Source: an uncultured Verrucomicrobiales bacterium (GTDB lineage: Bacteria; Verrucomicrobiota; Verrucomicrobiia; Verrucomicrobiales; DEV007). From it: 58,341 nucleotides of DNA. The stretch lies in assembly GCA_937891465.1 (NCBI GenBank), contig CALAHF010000087.1:1-58341 (forward strand), written 5' to 3'. Below, one piece after another: positions 23,824 through 32,772 of this stretch (the stretch's first letter is position 1; every line of letters begins with the position of its first letter). A program made the translations under genes and the position numbers. The notes beneath the pieces are model-generated. The model made no database searches. It had not been told where the DNA came from and saw only the letters and a program-made list of their open reading frames with translations.

Positions 23824-25443
23824 ATGCGATCCCGTGCGATAATTCCCCCCGTGTTTCAGAGCATTTATCACTGGTTTTTTCCAAAAGAGAGCGCGTCTCT
23901 CGCCCATCACTCTATCGCCCGAATGCTGTTTTTGCGGGGGCTGGGGGTGATTTACCTCATCGCGATTTTATCGTGGTGGGTTCAGGTTCATCTCTTGGTC
24001 GGCGAAAACGGGCTCGTTCCCGCCAGCAGCTTTTTGGCGCAAATCGACGGTCAGGTCGGATTTTTTGACTATCCTACCCTGTTTCGGATCACTGGAGCCA
24101 GCGACCTCGCAATTCACTTTACGTGCGCGATCGGCTGCATTTTGGCCATTAGCCTCATCGCCGGATTTTTCCCCGGTCCAGCCCTCGCGGGATTGTGGAT
24201 TCTCTACCTTTCATTCCTGAACACCGGCAGCGTTTTCATGTCTTTTCAGTGGGACATTTTGCTGCTTGAAACCGGTTTCCTCGCGATTTGGTTTGCGCCA
24301 TGGCGACTGCTTTCGCTGGGGTGGAAAACTCCCGTGCCACTTGGAACTTCTCATCGTGTCGTTCTCATCTTTTTCTGGGTTCTTATTGCGAAACTCATGT
24401 TTTTCTCCGGCTGGGTAAAACTCGCCTGGGCAGGCCCGAATTATCCCGAGTGGTCGCCAAATCACACGGCGATGAGCTTTCATTATTTCACCCAACCCTT
24501 GCCGACGTGGACCGCATGGTGGGCCCACCAGCTTCCTGAAGGCATTCAAAAATTTAGTTTATGGCCGATGTATCTCGTCGAACTCGTGCTCCCGTTTTTT
24601 ATTTTTCTCGGACCACGATGTCGGCAAATCGCAGCAATCGGTTTTACCGGCCTGATGGTGCTCATTTCGCTGACCGGCAATTACACCTATTTTAATTGGT
24701 TGACGATTGTTCTCTGCATCCCGCTCATTCCCGACCGATTCTGGCCACGGCGGATTTTCGAAAAACTCAAAATCAGTTTTCACGAACCAACCCTATTGGT
24801 TCGACGAACGAACCCTGTTGGTTCGAAAATCGGGTGGGTCGGGTTCGGCATCCGGACGCTTCCGTTGCTGGTAATCGCTCTGCTGAATTTTCAGAGTGTT
24901 TTTTCCGATTTACGAAACGCTCCAAATCCGGTGACAACAATTGATTTTACGCCGGAGGTTTTGGATTCTTTTTCGCAAAAAGTCGGTGGGTGGCATCTCG
25001 TTTCTGGCTACGGCTTGTTTCGAACAATGACGACGACGCGTCCTGAAATCATCGTGGAAGGCAGTCGTGATGGTCAATTGTGGACGGCCTATGATTTTAA
25101 ATGGAAGACTGATCGCTTTGATGAAAAGCCGCGATTTGTCGCTCCGCATCAACCTCGGGTGGCGTGGCAACTGTGGTTTGCTGCGTTGGAACAAGGTTAC
25201 AGTCCGCGAGGGCGCAATGCTGGGTGGATCAGTAATCTGGTGATGAAATTGCTAAAAGGCGACGAAGCGGTGCAGGTTCTTTTTTACGAAAATCCGTTTC
25301 CGAATACCCCGCCGAAGTACATTCGAATGCGGCAATTTGATTATGAATTTACGACGCGAGAAGAACGACGAAAATCCGGCGATTGGTGGAAACGCTATCG
25401 AGCGCGGAACTTTTTGTCCCCAGTTTCACTTCGCTCGAATTGA
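23824..25443 (+). CDS. Lipase maturation factor family protein
   Basis: Start ATG 23824 avoids overlap with the divergent OmpA gene; 539 residues. The N-terminal two thirds have several membrane helices (LFLRGLGVIYLIAILSWWVQ, WDILLLETGFLAIWF, FFSGWVKL). The C-terminal soluble domain carries the LMF signature: VSGYGLFRTMTTTRPEIIVE, YDFKWKTD, then FVAPHQPRVAWQLWFAALEQ. Vertebrate LMF1 helps lipases fold in the ER; the bacterial role is not known. A repeat dimer at 24783-24825 is translated in frame as residues 320-334 (PTLLVRRTNPVGS) in a hydrophilic loop between helices. Confidence 0.85.
   Translation: MRSRAIIPPVFQSIYHWFFPKESASLAHHSIARMLFLRGLGVIYLIAILSWWVQVHLLVGENGLVPASSFLAQIDGQVGFFDYPTLFRITGASDLAIHFTCAIGCILAISLIAGFFPGPALAGLWILYLSFLNTGSVFMSFQWDILLLETGFLAIWFAPWRLLSLGWKTPVPLGTSHRVVLIFFWVLIAKLMFFSGWVKLAWAGPNYPEWSPNHTAMSFHYFTQPLPTWTAWWAHQLPEGIQKFSLWPMYLVELVLPFFIFLGPRCRQIAAIGFTGLMVLISLTGNYTYFNWLTIVLCIPLIPDRFWPRRIFEKLKISFHEPTLLVRRTNPVGSKIGWVGFGIRTLPLLVIALLNFQSVFSDLRNAPNPVTTIDFTPEVLDSFSQKVGGWHLVSGYGLFRTMTTTRPEIIVEGSRDGQLWTAYDFKWKTDRFDEKPRFVAPHQPRVAWQLWFAALEQGYSPRGRNAGWISNLVMKLLKGDEAVQVLFYENPFPNTPPKYIRMRQFDYEFTTREERRKSGDWWKRYRARNFLSPVSLRSN
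24783..24825 (+). repeat. Palindromic-unit dimer, copy 3, inside the lipase maturation factor gene
   Basis: Units at 24783-24803 (perfect 8-bp stem CGAACCAA/TTGGTTCG around CCCTA) and 24805-24825 (one stem mismatch), 22 nt apart. The reading frame passes straight through. Confidence 0.88.
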
Positions 25444-25472
25444 TTTGATGACAGACTGCTGGTCGAAACTTG

Positions 25473-25481
25473 TGGCATAAT
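25473..25481 (+). promoter_or_regulatory. Possible extended -10 promoter of the CAP-domain gene
   Basis: TGGCATAAT matches an extended -10 element and lies 41 nt upstream of the ATG at 25522. No good -35 is seen at the expected distance. Confidence 0.3.
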
Positions 25482-25521
25482 GTGAGGTTATATCCGTAGG
25501 TTCACCCGAAAATTCCAATTT

Positions 25522-26574
25522 ATGAAATTCCCCACCTACTTTTTCTACGCTCTGGTTAGTGTGTGCGAGATGGCTTCCGCTCAGGAAAAAGATGAAGCGG
25601 CGGAAAGTTTAGATCAAGCGAGGAAGCTATTTCCTGAATTCCAGAAAACGATGCTTTCGGATCCGGAGAAAGCGAAGAAGTCGTTCGATCCGTTTTTGAA
25701 AATGCCGGACGCAATGCAGAAGCGTCTCCAGATTTGGCTTGATACGCAGTGGGCGGAAATGCGACGTGAACACGACCGGGCAACTGGCGGAAGCTCGTCC
25801 AGCGGCGGGCCTTCACCGATGCAGAAAAAGCAGATTCAGGAAAACCGGAAATTGCTCGAGGAGATTCGGAAAATTGGAAGTGAAGATGAGATGAAAAAGA
25901 AGCTCAAGGAAAAGGGCTGGGACGCATTGGACGCGCTGTTGCGTTTGACGAAACGATCCGGAGGTCAGTCCGCGGCACCTGCCGGGAGTTCTCAAAAATC
26001 AGACCGGTTGCTGAAGGAGCTTTTCGTCATCGGCGATTTTCGTTCCACCATTCGGAGAAACCGGGGGGAGTCTTTTACCGAGCCATATAAGGAATTGGGC
26101 GTGGCGGATCCGAGTGTAGATTCGTCCGAAGTTGAGGTCGCTGCGGTTGATTCAATCGAAGGCGACAGAAAAGCGAAGTCTGTTCTGGCTGCGAATGAGA
26201 AAATGAAAGGAGACATTCCAAAGGGAGAATATGAGGGCATTCTTGAAGTGAATCAGTGGCGGATTTCAATGGGATTAAACGCGCTTTTGATCGATCCTAA
26301 ACTTTGTGAGGCGTCGCGCGATCATTCGAGCGACATGGCGTCGATGGGATTTTTCGCCCATGAAAGTCCGGTCGAAGGCAAAAAACAGCCGTGGGATCGG
26401 GCGAAGAATTTTGGAACGACGGCTCGCGCTGAAAACATCGCGATTAATGGGTCGACCCCCGGAGCAAACAAGGCATGGTTTTACAGCCCGGGGCACCACA
26501 AAAATATGTTTTCCGGCCACACGTATATTGGCCTTGGGATTAAAGGGCGCCACTACACGCAGCTATTTCGATAA
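25522..26574 (+). CDS. Secreted CAP-domain (SCP/PR-1) protein
   Basis: 350 residues: signal peptide (MKFPTYFFYALVSVCEMASA), a charged helical middle with Ser/Gly-rich linker (GGSSSSGGPSPMQKKQ) and a C-terminal CAP domain at about 235-350 with the usual blocks VNQWRISMGLNALLIDPKL, ASRDHSSDMASMGFFAHESP, and a final WFYSPGHHKNMF. CAP proteins in bacteria are exported and often bind the cell wall or lipids; activity is not established. It is convergent with the M14-like gene, 6 nt apart. Confidence 0.85.
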   Translation: MKFPTYFFYALVSVCEMASAQEKDEAAESLDQARKLFPEFQKTMLSDPEKAKKSFDPFLKMPDAMQKRLQIWLDTQWAEMRREHDRATGGSSSSGGPSPMQKKQIQENRKLLEEIRKIGSEDEMKKKLKEKGWDALDALLRLTKRSGGQSAAPAGSSQKSDRLLKELFVIGDFRSTIRRNRGESFTEPYKELGVADPSVDSSEVEVAAVDSIEGDRKAKSVLAANEKMKGDIPKGEYEGILEVNQWRISMGLNALLIDPKLCEASRDHSSDMASMGFFAHESPVEGKKQPWDRAKNFGTTARAENIAINGSTPGANKAWFYSPGHHKNMFSGHTYIGLGIKGRHYTQLFR

Positions 26575-26580
26575 GCGATT

Positions 26581-28191
26581 TTAACGCTTCAGGCTCTCCA
26601 TGACTTTGGATGGAGGTTTCCACCCGATGCGCCGTTTTTCGTCGGGTATATATCCGATCGAGAGAATGAACATTCCATTGGCTTCGGCGATTGTCTCGGG
26701 TTCTAGATTCACCTGAACCTGAGTGTATCCGTTGCCAAGCCAAGTTTCGTAGCCGTTCCATTCGGACTTTTTCAAAACGTTTCCGTTGAGACGAACGTCG
26801 ACGAGTTCAGGTTTTTGGTAGGGAAGTCGAACTCGAAATCCCATCGCGCAATCAGCGGGGAGGGGAGTGGCATCGAGTGGCTTTTTGCCTTTTTCAAAAG
26901 CAAACTTGATCTCTGGGCCTGCATTAACAAATTCTCGAATCGCTTCGGTATTAAAATGTGGACGTTCTTCGAGCCGATCGAGAAATCCTTTCTTATCGTT
27001 GTCCAAAAGGTCTGTTGCTTCCTTCATTGTCGTGATCAGAAACAGCGATCGGCCATCGGTTTGCGGATACAAAACACCGTGTGAAAACGCGGCCTGACGT
27101 TGCCAAATTGCCACTCGGGAAAGGCGTCGTTCCGCCATATTTTTTCCAGCCGCCGTCACAAAATGCCCGATGAATGCGTTCATCCGATCGACTGGGTAAC
27201 CTTCGTTTTTCTCCCCGATCCAAACTTCATTTCCCATCGCGAGCCAGCCTTTGGAACGCTCGACACCGCTTTTTTCCCAACCGATTTCGAGAGCGGCAAT
27301 GACGGTGTGATATTTCAAATACCCATATTGAGCTGAATAAAAAAATGGGCGGCCGCGCCACACTTGACCGGCGACGGGATTTAATGGAAGCCCCCAGAAT
27401 GCACGCTGGGCATCGGCTTCAAACCGATCGCTCGGAAAACCTGCCGCATTTCCAGCGGCGATCATTTTCTCCGTGATCCGCCAATCCCATGGACGCAGCG
27501 AATAATTTGAATACGCTGACGCCGTTATTTCCGTCATGGTTTGCCCTTGATACCGCTCTCGTGTTCCTAGCTGACTTTCGCCGTATTCCTGCAGCCCCGT
27601 GCCGTGCAGATCGAGATGCGCCTCGGGCTGGAATTCATCCACGAGTTTTAGAAATGCCATCAGTTCAGGGGCTTTTTCGGGCTCCTTCAACTTCAGGTTT
27701 TCGATGTCCCACGCGTTTGTTCCGCCGCCGGTATAGGGATCGAATTTCTGCTCATTGCCAAATCGATCCGTCACGAAATACCCATGTGGGTTCAGAATTG
27801 GCATTACCTTCACCACCTGCTTCTTTCGTGTTTCCACGGCCATCGCGTTGTCGCTCACGAGCCATTCAATCAGGTGAAATGCCGCTGTGGTTCCCGATCG
27901 CTCCGGCCCGCCGTGCATTGCGGTGATCAGGCTGTGCTGTTTGTTTTCAGCAGGAGATTTGTGATCGGTGATCGTAATCGTATAAACTCCCTGACCGTTC
28001 GTGTTTTCCCCTGACCGCTCGACTTCGAGCATCGCGCCGTATTTTTCGTCCCAAAACTTCAGCGTCGCTTCGTATTCAGCTTCAGTGAGGCGATGCGGTG
28101 CCGGTTCTTCCCAAATTTTTGGAACCCGGTCGAGATTTTGGGCGTTGACTGAGGCGGCCAAAGCGATGGCGAGAATTGTCAGAATTTTCAT
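26581..28191 (-). CDS. Secreted M14-like metallocarboxypeptidase
   Basis: Start ATG 28191 gives a clean signal peptide (MKILTILAIALAASVNAQ); a GTG at 28239 would add 16 residues. The 536-residue protein looks like the M14 zinc carboxypeptidase fold: first zinc motif around His93-Gly-Gly-Pro-Glu97 (ITAMHGGPERSG), a substrate block ILNPHGYFVTDRFGNEQK, and the third ligand region EAHLDLHGTG. The spacing between His and Glu is one residue longer than the usual HxxE, so activity is likely but not certain. It lies 55 nt after the cytochrome-propeller gene. Confidence 0.75.
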   Translation of the reverse strand: MKILTILAIALAASVNAQNLDRVPKIWEEPAPHRLTEAEYEATLKFWDEKYGAMLEVERSGENTNGQGVYTITITDHKSPAENKQHSLITAMHGGPERSGTTAAFHLIEWLVSDNAMAVETRKKQVVKVMPILNPHGYFVTDRFGNEQKFDPYTGGGTNAWDIENLKLKEPEKAPELMAFLKLVDEFQPEAHLDLHGTGLQEYGESQLGTRERYQGQTMTEITASAYSNYSLRPWDWRITEKMIAAGNAAGFPSDRFEADAQRAFWGLPLNPVAGQVWRGRPFFYSAQYGYLKYHTVIAALEIGWEKSGVERSKGWLAMGNEVWIGEKNEGYPVDRMNAFIGHFVTAAGKNMAERRLSRVAIWQRQAAFSHGVLYPQTDGRSLFLITTMKEATDLLDNDKKGFLDRLEERPHFNTEAIREFVNAGPEIKFAFEKGKKPLDATPLPADCAMGFRVRLPYQKPELVDVRLNGNVLKKSEWNGYETWLGNGYTQVQVNLEPETIAEANGMFILSIGYIPDEKRRIGWKPPSKVMESLKR

Positions 28192-28245
28192 TTGTAAGAT
28201 CGAGCTGGGCAAGGGGCGTCGGAATTGTTCTTTTTTCACGCAGCG

Positions 28246-30939
28246 CTATTTTTTCTTCTTAGATGCGAGCGACTTGATGTAGAGAATGATTGAATCGATT
28301 TCGTGATCTTTTAGCACGCCGAGATACGATGGCATTCCAACTCCGGTTTTTTCAGTTTCGAATCCCTTTTGAACATTGCGGGCGGGGTCGACAATTGATT
28401 CGCGGAGATAGACTTCGTCGACGCTTCTTAAAACGACACCGTCAGTGAATTCGCGTTTTGAACCCCACAAACCAAGCCAACTTGGGCCAACAGCGACCGC
28501 TGCCGCCGCTGCGCCCACCGTTTGCTTTAGCGCTTTCCCATCGACGCTGTGACAGACAACGCAGCCGTATCTTGTGGCGGTTTCTTTTCCGGTCGCCACG
28601 GTCGGTTCGATCTTTTTCATCGCTTCGGTCGCTCCTGCTTTTAGCGTCAGATCAACTTTGTTGGAATCGAAGCCTTCCGCTTTCAGATCAATTTTATTCA
28701 GTGAATTGACCGTCAAATAGGTGCTCGCGATTTGAGGTGTCTCGGCTTTCGGATTTGGCACGCGATAAGTCATTCGAATCGAGTGAACCGGCTTCATGTT
28801 TGGCAGGCCGATGAAAACCGATTTTTTATCAGAAGAAAGCATCGCGCTGGCAACCGGCATTGTCTCCTGACCAGGTGTGCCATCGAGTTTGTAATTCCCC
28901 GAGCCGTAGCTGTGGGTCTGTTTGTAATTCCAGCAATCCACCGTGTAGTTTGCCAAATTTGTCGCGGTGGCTTCATCAACGAGCTGATCAAATTTCAGTA
29001 AGATTCCTTTTTCTGATGAACGGACGTCTTGGGGAATCCACGATGGACCGCCGTCATGAGTCACTCGGTAAAGTCCTGAAATTTGGTCCGCCGCTGTGCC
29101 CCAAATCTTGAATCCCGTCAGCCAAAGTGAGCCATCGATCGGGTGAATCCGCGGCTTCATGATGCCCGAAGGAAAGCCATGCATGATGGATGAAACGGCG
29201 CCGTTTATTGGAGGCGATTTTTTGGGATTTGTTGGAGGCGAGAGATCATCTGGCGCGGCGTCGAAGTAAACTTTGAAAATCTCAGGCCGGTTGTAACCGA
29301 CGTGAATCAGCGAATTATTCAAAGGTCCCAGCTTCGCGTTTCGAGTCCAAATTTGGCTCGCGCCACTTTGATTTACGAAATGTGGAATGTGAATTTCAGG
29401 CTGATCAATCGGTGCCGGATGAACGGCTTTTTCCTTAAATTGCGCTGGCTGAAATCCGTAGTAATCGCCTTTTCGCACGATATGAATCGGCGTTGCCGGC
29501 TTCCAATGCCCTTGTTGGTCACTTGCTGTGACAACGCCCGTTTTAGGGTCAACCCCGATGTAAGGCATTCGAAATCCTGTGGCGATGACTTCAAAAGACT
29601 TTCCATCTTTCGCGATTTCAACCACCGTGCCGTTGTGTTTCCCGCGCGTTGTCGAAACCTGCCCGCCTTTTGCGATGTAGAATCCGCCACCTGGTTTTTC
29701 CCAAATGTCATTCGCGAACTCCCGCGTCTCGGCTGTTTGTGAAACGAGATTGCAGAAGTTTTCGTAAAAATCGGCTTCGCCATCTCCGTTCTCGTCATGC
29801 AGTCGAACGATCCCATTTCGATCAAAAACGTAAATTTTTTCGTCCGAAATTTCGAGTCCGATCGGGTCGTGAAGGCCGGACGCGAAGCGTTTCCAAGTCA
29901 CGTTTTGGAGATCGCCTACAAGGTTTTCGACAATCCAGACATCGCCATCAAATGTGGAAAAAGCGGCCCGACCATCAGAGAAAAAATCGAAGGCGGAAAG
30001 GCGGACGTTTCGCTTCCAAGGGTTGTCGAGCGGGAGTGCTATTTCTTGAAGGTCGAACCCATTCTCTGCCAAATCATTTGTGAGCTTAGTTGTTTTCAGT
30101 TTTTCGGACCAAATCGCGGAAGCGGGTTTTTCCCAATGGTGCACCAGGTCGAATACGGTTTTCTCACCGTCTCCAAAAACGGCTTCCCCCCAAATCGCAC
30201 TGCTTTCCTTTGGGCTGAATTCTTTGAACGTAGGCTCCCCGTTTGTCCCCGGCTGCAGCATCGTGATTTTTTTATCAACTTCTCCAAGAGCAATCCGCCG
30301 AATGACAACGCCATTTTTTGCATCAACCGAAAGCCGTTCCACCACTTCGACTCCGTAGACTTCGTATTCGAGCGCAATCGTATCTTCATGGATGCGAATG
30401 CCTTTCCAGTGGAGCCCATCGATCGGGCCAAGTCCGTGCTCATCCAAATCAACTGATCGCTCACGAGGATCTTCCGGTTTATCAGGAGCACTGCCGAGAT
30501 ACCAACCCGGAACACATTTGGTTGCTACGAGTGGTGTCCCGATAATACGCGGCAAACTTTTTTGGCCTGCTGAAGCTTTTCGATTTGGCAAACGATAGCT
30601 TCCTGTGCTCATCGCATCCATTGTCAAATATTCGCCGTCTTCGTTCTCCTTCCAAATCAGCGCGACCCGAAGTAAATCGGTATCGAAACAGGCGTAGTAG
30701 CCGTGGCCGAGTTTCAAAATAATGCTACGCGGCGTCAGATTATCTTTAGGCCAATCACCGCCGAGATGACGCGCATCGAGCGTGTGGGAGAAAAACGGGA
30801 AATCGCTCTCAATATACGAACCCCAGGGAGAATCGAGCGCGAGATGCGATTTTTGCTGAGCGAACCCCGTCGCCGATGCAACCAGCAAAATAGTCGAAAA
30901 AATGAGGGTATAAATTTGAAACGGAAGTGCGTTTTTCAT
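28246..30939 (-). CDS. Secreted beta-propeller dehydrogenase-like protein with C-terminal cytochrome c domain
   Basis: 897 residues with a signal peptide (ending ASATGFAQQ). The N-terminal third resembles the DUF6797 region common in PVC bacteria; the middle is a propeller like sorbosone/glucose dehydrogenases (GDVWIVENLVGDLQNVTWKR, YVFDRNGIVRLHDENGDGEA); the end is a cytochrome c domain with heme motif Cys793-x-x-Cys796-His797 (GCVVCHS) and an axial Met candidate in GVGMPSYLG. Such proteins probably oxidise sugars in the periplasm and pass electrons to c-type heme. The Gfo/Idh gene upstream fits sugar oxidation. Confidence 0.82.
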   Translation of the reverse strand: MKNALPFQIYTLIFSTILLVASATGFAQQKSHLALDSPWGSYIESDFPFFSHTLDARHLGGDWPKDNLTPRSIILKLGHGYYACFDTDLLRVALIWKENEDGEYLTMDAMSTGSYRLPNRKASAGQKSLPRIIGTPLVATKCVPGWYLGSAPDKPEDPRERSVDLDEHGLGPIDGLHWKGIRIHEDTIALEYEVYGVEVVERLSVDAKNGVVIRRIALGEVDKKITMLQPGTNGEPTFKEFSPKESSAIWGEAVFGDGEKTVFDLVHHWEKPASAIWSEKLKTTKLTNDLAENGFDLQEIALPLDNPWKRNVRLSAFDFFSDGRAAFSTFDGDVWIVENLVGDLQNVTWKRFASGLHDPIGLEISDEKIYVFDRNGIVRLHDENGDGEADFYENFCNLVSQTAETREFANDIWEKPGGGFYIAKGGQVSTTRGKHNGTVVEIAKDGKSFEVIATGFRMPYIGVDPKTGVVTASDQQGHWKPATPIHIVRKGDYYGFQPAQFKEKAVHPAPIDQPEIHIPHFVNQSGASQIWTRNAKLGPLNNSLIHVGYNRPEIFKVYFDAAPDDLSPPTNPKKSPPINGAVSSIMHGFPSGIMKPRIHPIDGSLWLTGFKIWGTAADQISGLYRVTHDGGPSWIPQDVRSSEKGILLKFDQLVDEATATNLANYTVDCWNYKQTHSYGSGNYKLDGTPGQETMPVASAMLSSDKKSVFIGLPNMKPVHSIRMTYRVPNPKAETPQIASTYLTVNSLNKIDLKAEGFDSNKVDLTLKAGATEAMKKIEPTVATGKETATRYGCVVCHSVDGKALKQTVGAAAAAVAVGPSWLGLWGSKREFTDGVVLRSVDEVYLRESIVDPARNVQKGFETEKTGVGMPSYLGVLKDHEIDSIILYIKSLASKKKK

Positions 30940-30993
30940 GAAAATTCCGGGCGTTGAGGAGGTGGAGTTCGGTTCGGAAATGATTTAAACAAA

Positions 30994-31038
30994 ACGAGCC
31001 AACAGGGTTAGTTCATCGAATGAACCCTGTTGACTCGT
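30994..31038 (+). repeat. Palindromic-unit dimer, copy 4, forming one long hairpin
   Basis: Units start at 30995 (inverted) and 31017, 22 nt apart. Because they face each other, arms 30994-31009 and 31023-31038 pair over 16 bp with one mismatch around a 13-nt loop. It lies just after the oxidoreductase stop (31058, minus strand) and before the propeller ATG (30939), so it could act as an attenuator or 3' stabiliser. Confidence 0.88.
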
Positions 31039-31057
31039 AGAAATGCGGAATGTGTTC

Positions 31058-32425
31058 TTAGATGCCTTTCACTTCCCAGCCTTCACGATAGGTGTCGTGG
31101 ACGAGCGCGTTGGCTTCTTCCGAATTCGTGAATTTTGCAGTAGCATCATCCCAGACGAGTTCTTTGCCTGCGAGCTGCTGGGCGACGGTTCCGAGTAATA
31201 CGGCTTCGCTCATCGGACCGGCATAATCCCAGTTTGCGACCGGCTTTTCTGAAGTCTCCCCCCGAATGTGAGCCACGAAATCTTTGTGGTGACTTCCTGC
31301 TTCGGCAGGATCCGGAGTCTCATCGACTTTTTTACCGTCGCGAAACAACGTTGGCATTCCCCCGTGAGGAATTACCAGTGCGCCCGTCGTTCCAATGACG
31401 ACACTTCCGTTTCGCGGAACGTTGTGAACGTCTTTCCCGTCGCCATTTTTCGTAACGCCGCCGAGTGCATCAATCACCCATTGATCAGGGAACTGGTTGC
31501 CGTCATACCATGTAAAATCGAAATCACCATCGGACTGATCGTTGCCTTTCATCTTATGATGAACCTTGCCGTTCACGGGCCAAGAATCGCCATCGACGAT
31601 TCCAACGCCATGACTCGTTACAGAAAGTGTTACGGGCTGATTCAATCCCTGAAACCACGGATGATAAATATGACAACCCATGTCACCGAGGGTTCCCGTT
31701 CCAAAACCGATGCGCTTCCGCCACTGGCTCGGGTGAAATTCTCCCGTGATGTAGCTACGCTTTTTGCCAACTCCAATCCAACCATCCCAATCCAGTGTGC
31801 CGGGAACTTCATCGACGCGATCTGGAAGAGGCTTCATTGAGCCCCACGATTTCCCGATCATGCTGTGGACGGATTTTACTTTCCCGACGATGCCTTCGCG
31901 CAGCCATTTTACCGAGGTTTTGTTGCCTTGGCCCGAGCCGACCTGAATTCCCATCTGCGTTGTGATGTTGTTCGCTGCTGCATATTCACGGAGCGTCCGT
32001 GCTTCATGAAGGGTCCTAGTAAGAGGCTTTTCGCAGTAGCAATGTTTGCCAAGCTGCATTGCGCTCATCGAAATCGGCGCGTGCATGTGATCCGGCGTTG
32101 CGACCACGGCGACGTCAAAATTATTTGCCTCTTTTTCCAAAAGCTCACGCCAGTCTTGATAGATTTTTGCTTCAGGGAATCCTTTGCCCACTTTGTCGGC
32201 ACGGCGAAGGTCGATTTCGGCTGCTGCCACCAATGTTGCGTTGTTCACACCGGCCATGGAAGAAATATTTCCCCAGGCCCGGCCATTGGTTCCAAAAGCC
32301 ACGTAACGGATATTGCCGCTTGGAGCGCCGTTTGCGGTTGTTTTCCAACCAATGTAGGGAGCCGCAATTGCTCCTGCGGTGGCGGTTTTGAGAAAGTTGC
32401 GTCGTGAATTATTCTTAACTGACAT
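31058..32425 (-). CDS. Tat-exported Gfo/Idh/MocA family oxidoreductase
   Basis: 455 residues. The N-terminus NNSRRNFLKTATAGAIAAP is a twin-arginine signal, so the folded protein with its nicotinamide cofactor is exported. A Rossmann domain follows (RYVAFGTNGRAW), then the conserved VVATPDHMHAPI and CYCEKPLTRTLHEA blocks with the catalytic lysine of the EKP motif. Members of this exported group are frequent in Verrucomicrobia and Planctomycetes and act on sugars or inositols; the substrate here is unknown. It is upstream of the cytochrome-fused propeller, possibly one unit of periplasmic sugar oxidation. Confidence 0.9.
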   Translation of the reverse strand: MSVKNNSRRNFLKTATAGAIAAPYIGWKTTANGAPSGNIRYVAFGTNGRAWGNISSMAGVNNATLVAAAEIDLRRADKVGKGFPEAKIYQDWRELLEKEANNFDVAVVATPDHMHAPISMSAMQLGKHCYCEKPLTRTLHEARTLREYAAANNITTQMGIQVGSGQGNKTSVKWLREGIVGKVKSVHSMIGKSWGSMKPLPDRVDEVPGTLDWDGWIGVGKKRSYITGEFHPSQWRKRIGFGTGTLGDMGCHIYHPWFQGLNQPVTLSVTSHGVGIVDGDSWPVNGKVHHKMKGNDQSDGDFDFTWYDGNQFPDQWVIDALGGVTKNGDGKDVHNVPRNGSVVIGTTGALVIPHGGMPTLFRDGKKVDETPDPAEAGSHHKDFVAHIRGETSEKPVANWDYAGPMSEAVLLGTVAQQLAGKELVWDDATAKFTNSEEANALVHDTYREGWEVKGI

Positions 32426-32520
32426 GTTTGAAGCGTAAATGAAAATTCACACGCTCGTCAATGGCGTGAAAAGCGTAATTTTAATTCCTCGCGTCGCAGT
32501 TCCAGTATCCGCTTTTTCGT

Positions 32521-32682
32521 TTACCGAAAGAGGAGCAGGTGCATGATCAACACGGCGATGAAAAACCAAACGAGGCCGAGAGTGCAGAGAATCAAAATGC
32601 AGCCAAGATAGCAAAAAGTCCATGTCCAGGGAGAAGGGCGCGCCGCTCGTTTTGCACGAAGTTCCGCCCGTGTGTCCTCCAT
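32521..32682 (-). CDS. Small 53-residue membrane protein
   Basis: An open frame of 53 codons starts at ATG 32682-32680 with a GAGG ribosome binding site 3 to 5 nt upstream and ends at TAA 32521. The product has a basic N-terminus (MEDTRAELRAKRAARPSPW) followed by a continuous hydrophobic stretch to the C-terminus (CILILCTLGLVWFFIAVLIM), that is, one or two membrane helices with the N-terminus probably in the cytosol. It lies between the Hsp70 gene and the oxidoreductase gene on the same strand. A longer overlapping frame in another phase looks like noise. Function unknown. Confidence 0.6.
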   Translation of the reverse strand: MEDTRAELRAKRAARPSPWTWTFCYLGCILILCTLGLVWFFIAVLIMHLLLFR

Positions 32683-32772
32683 CAACCTCGAATTGTCCTA
32701 CATGAAAAAATTGTGACTCAGAATCGAATTTGATTCCATTATAAAATATTGCGAGCGGCAGTTCAGTGTATT

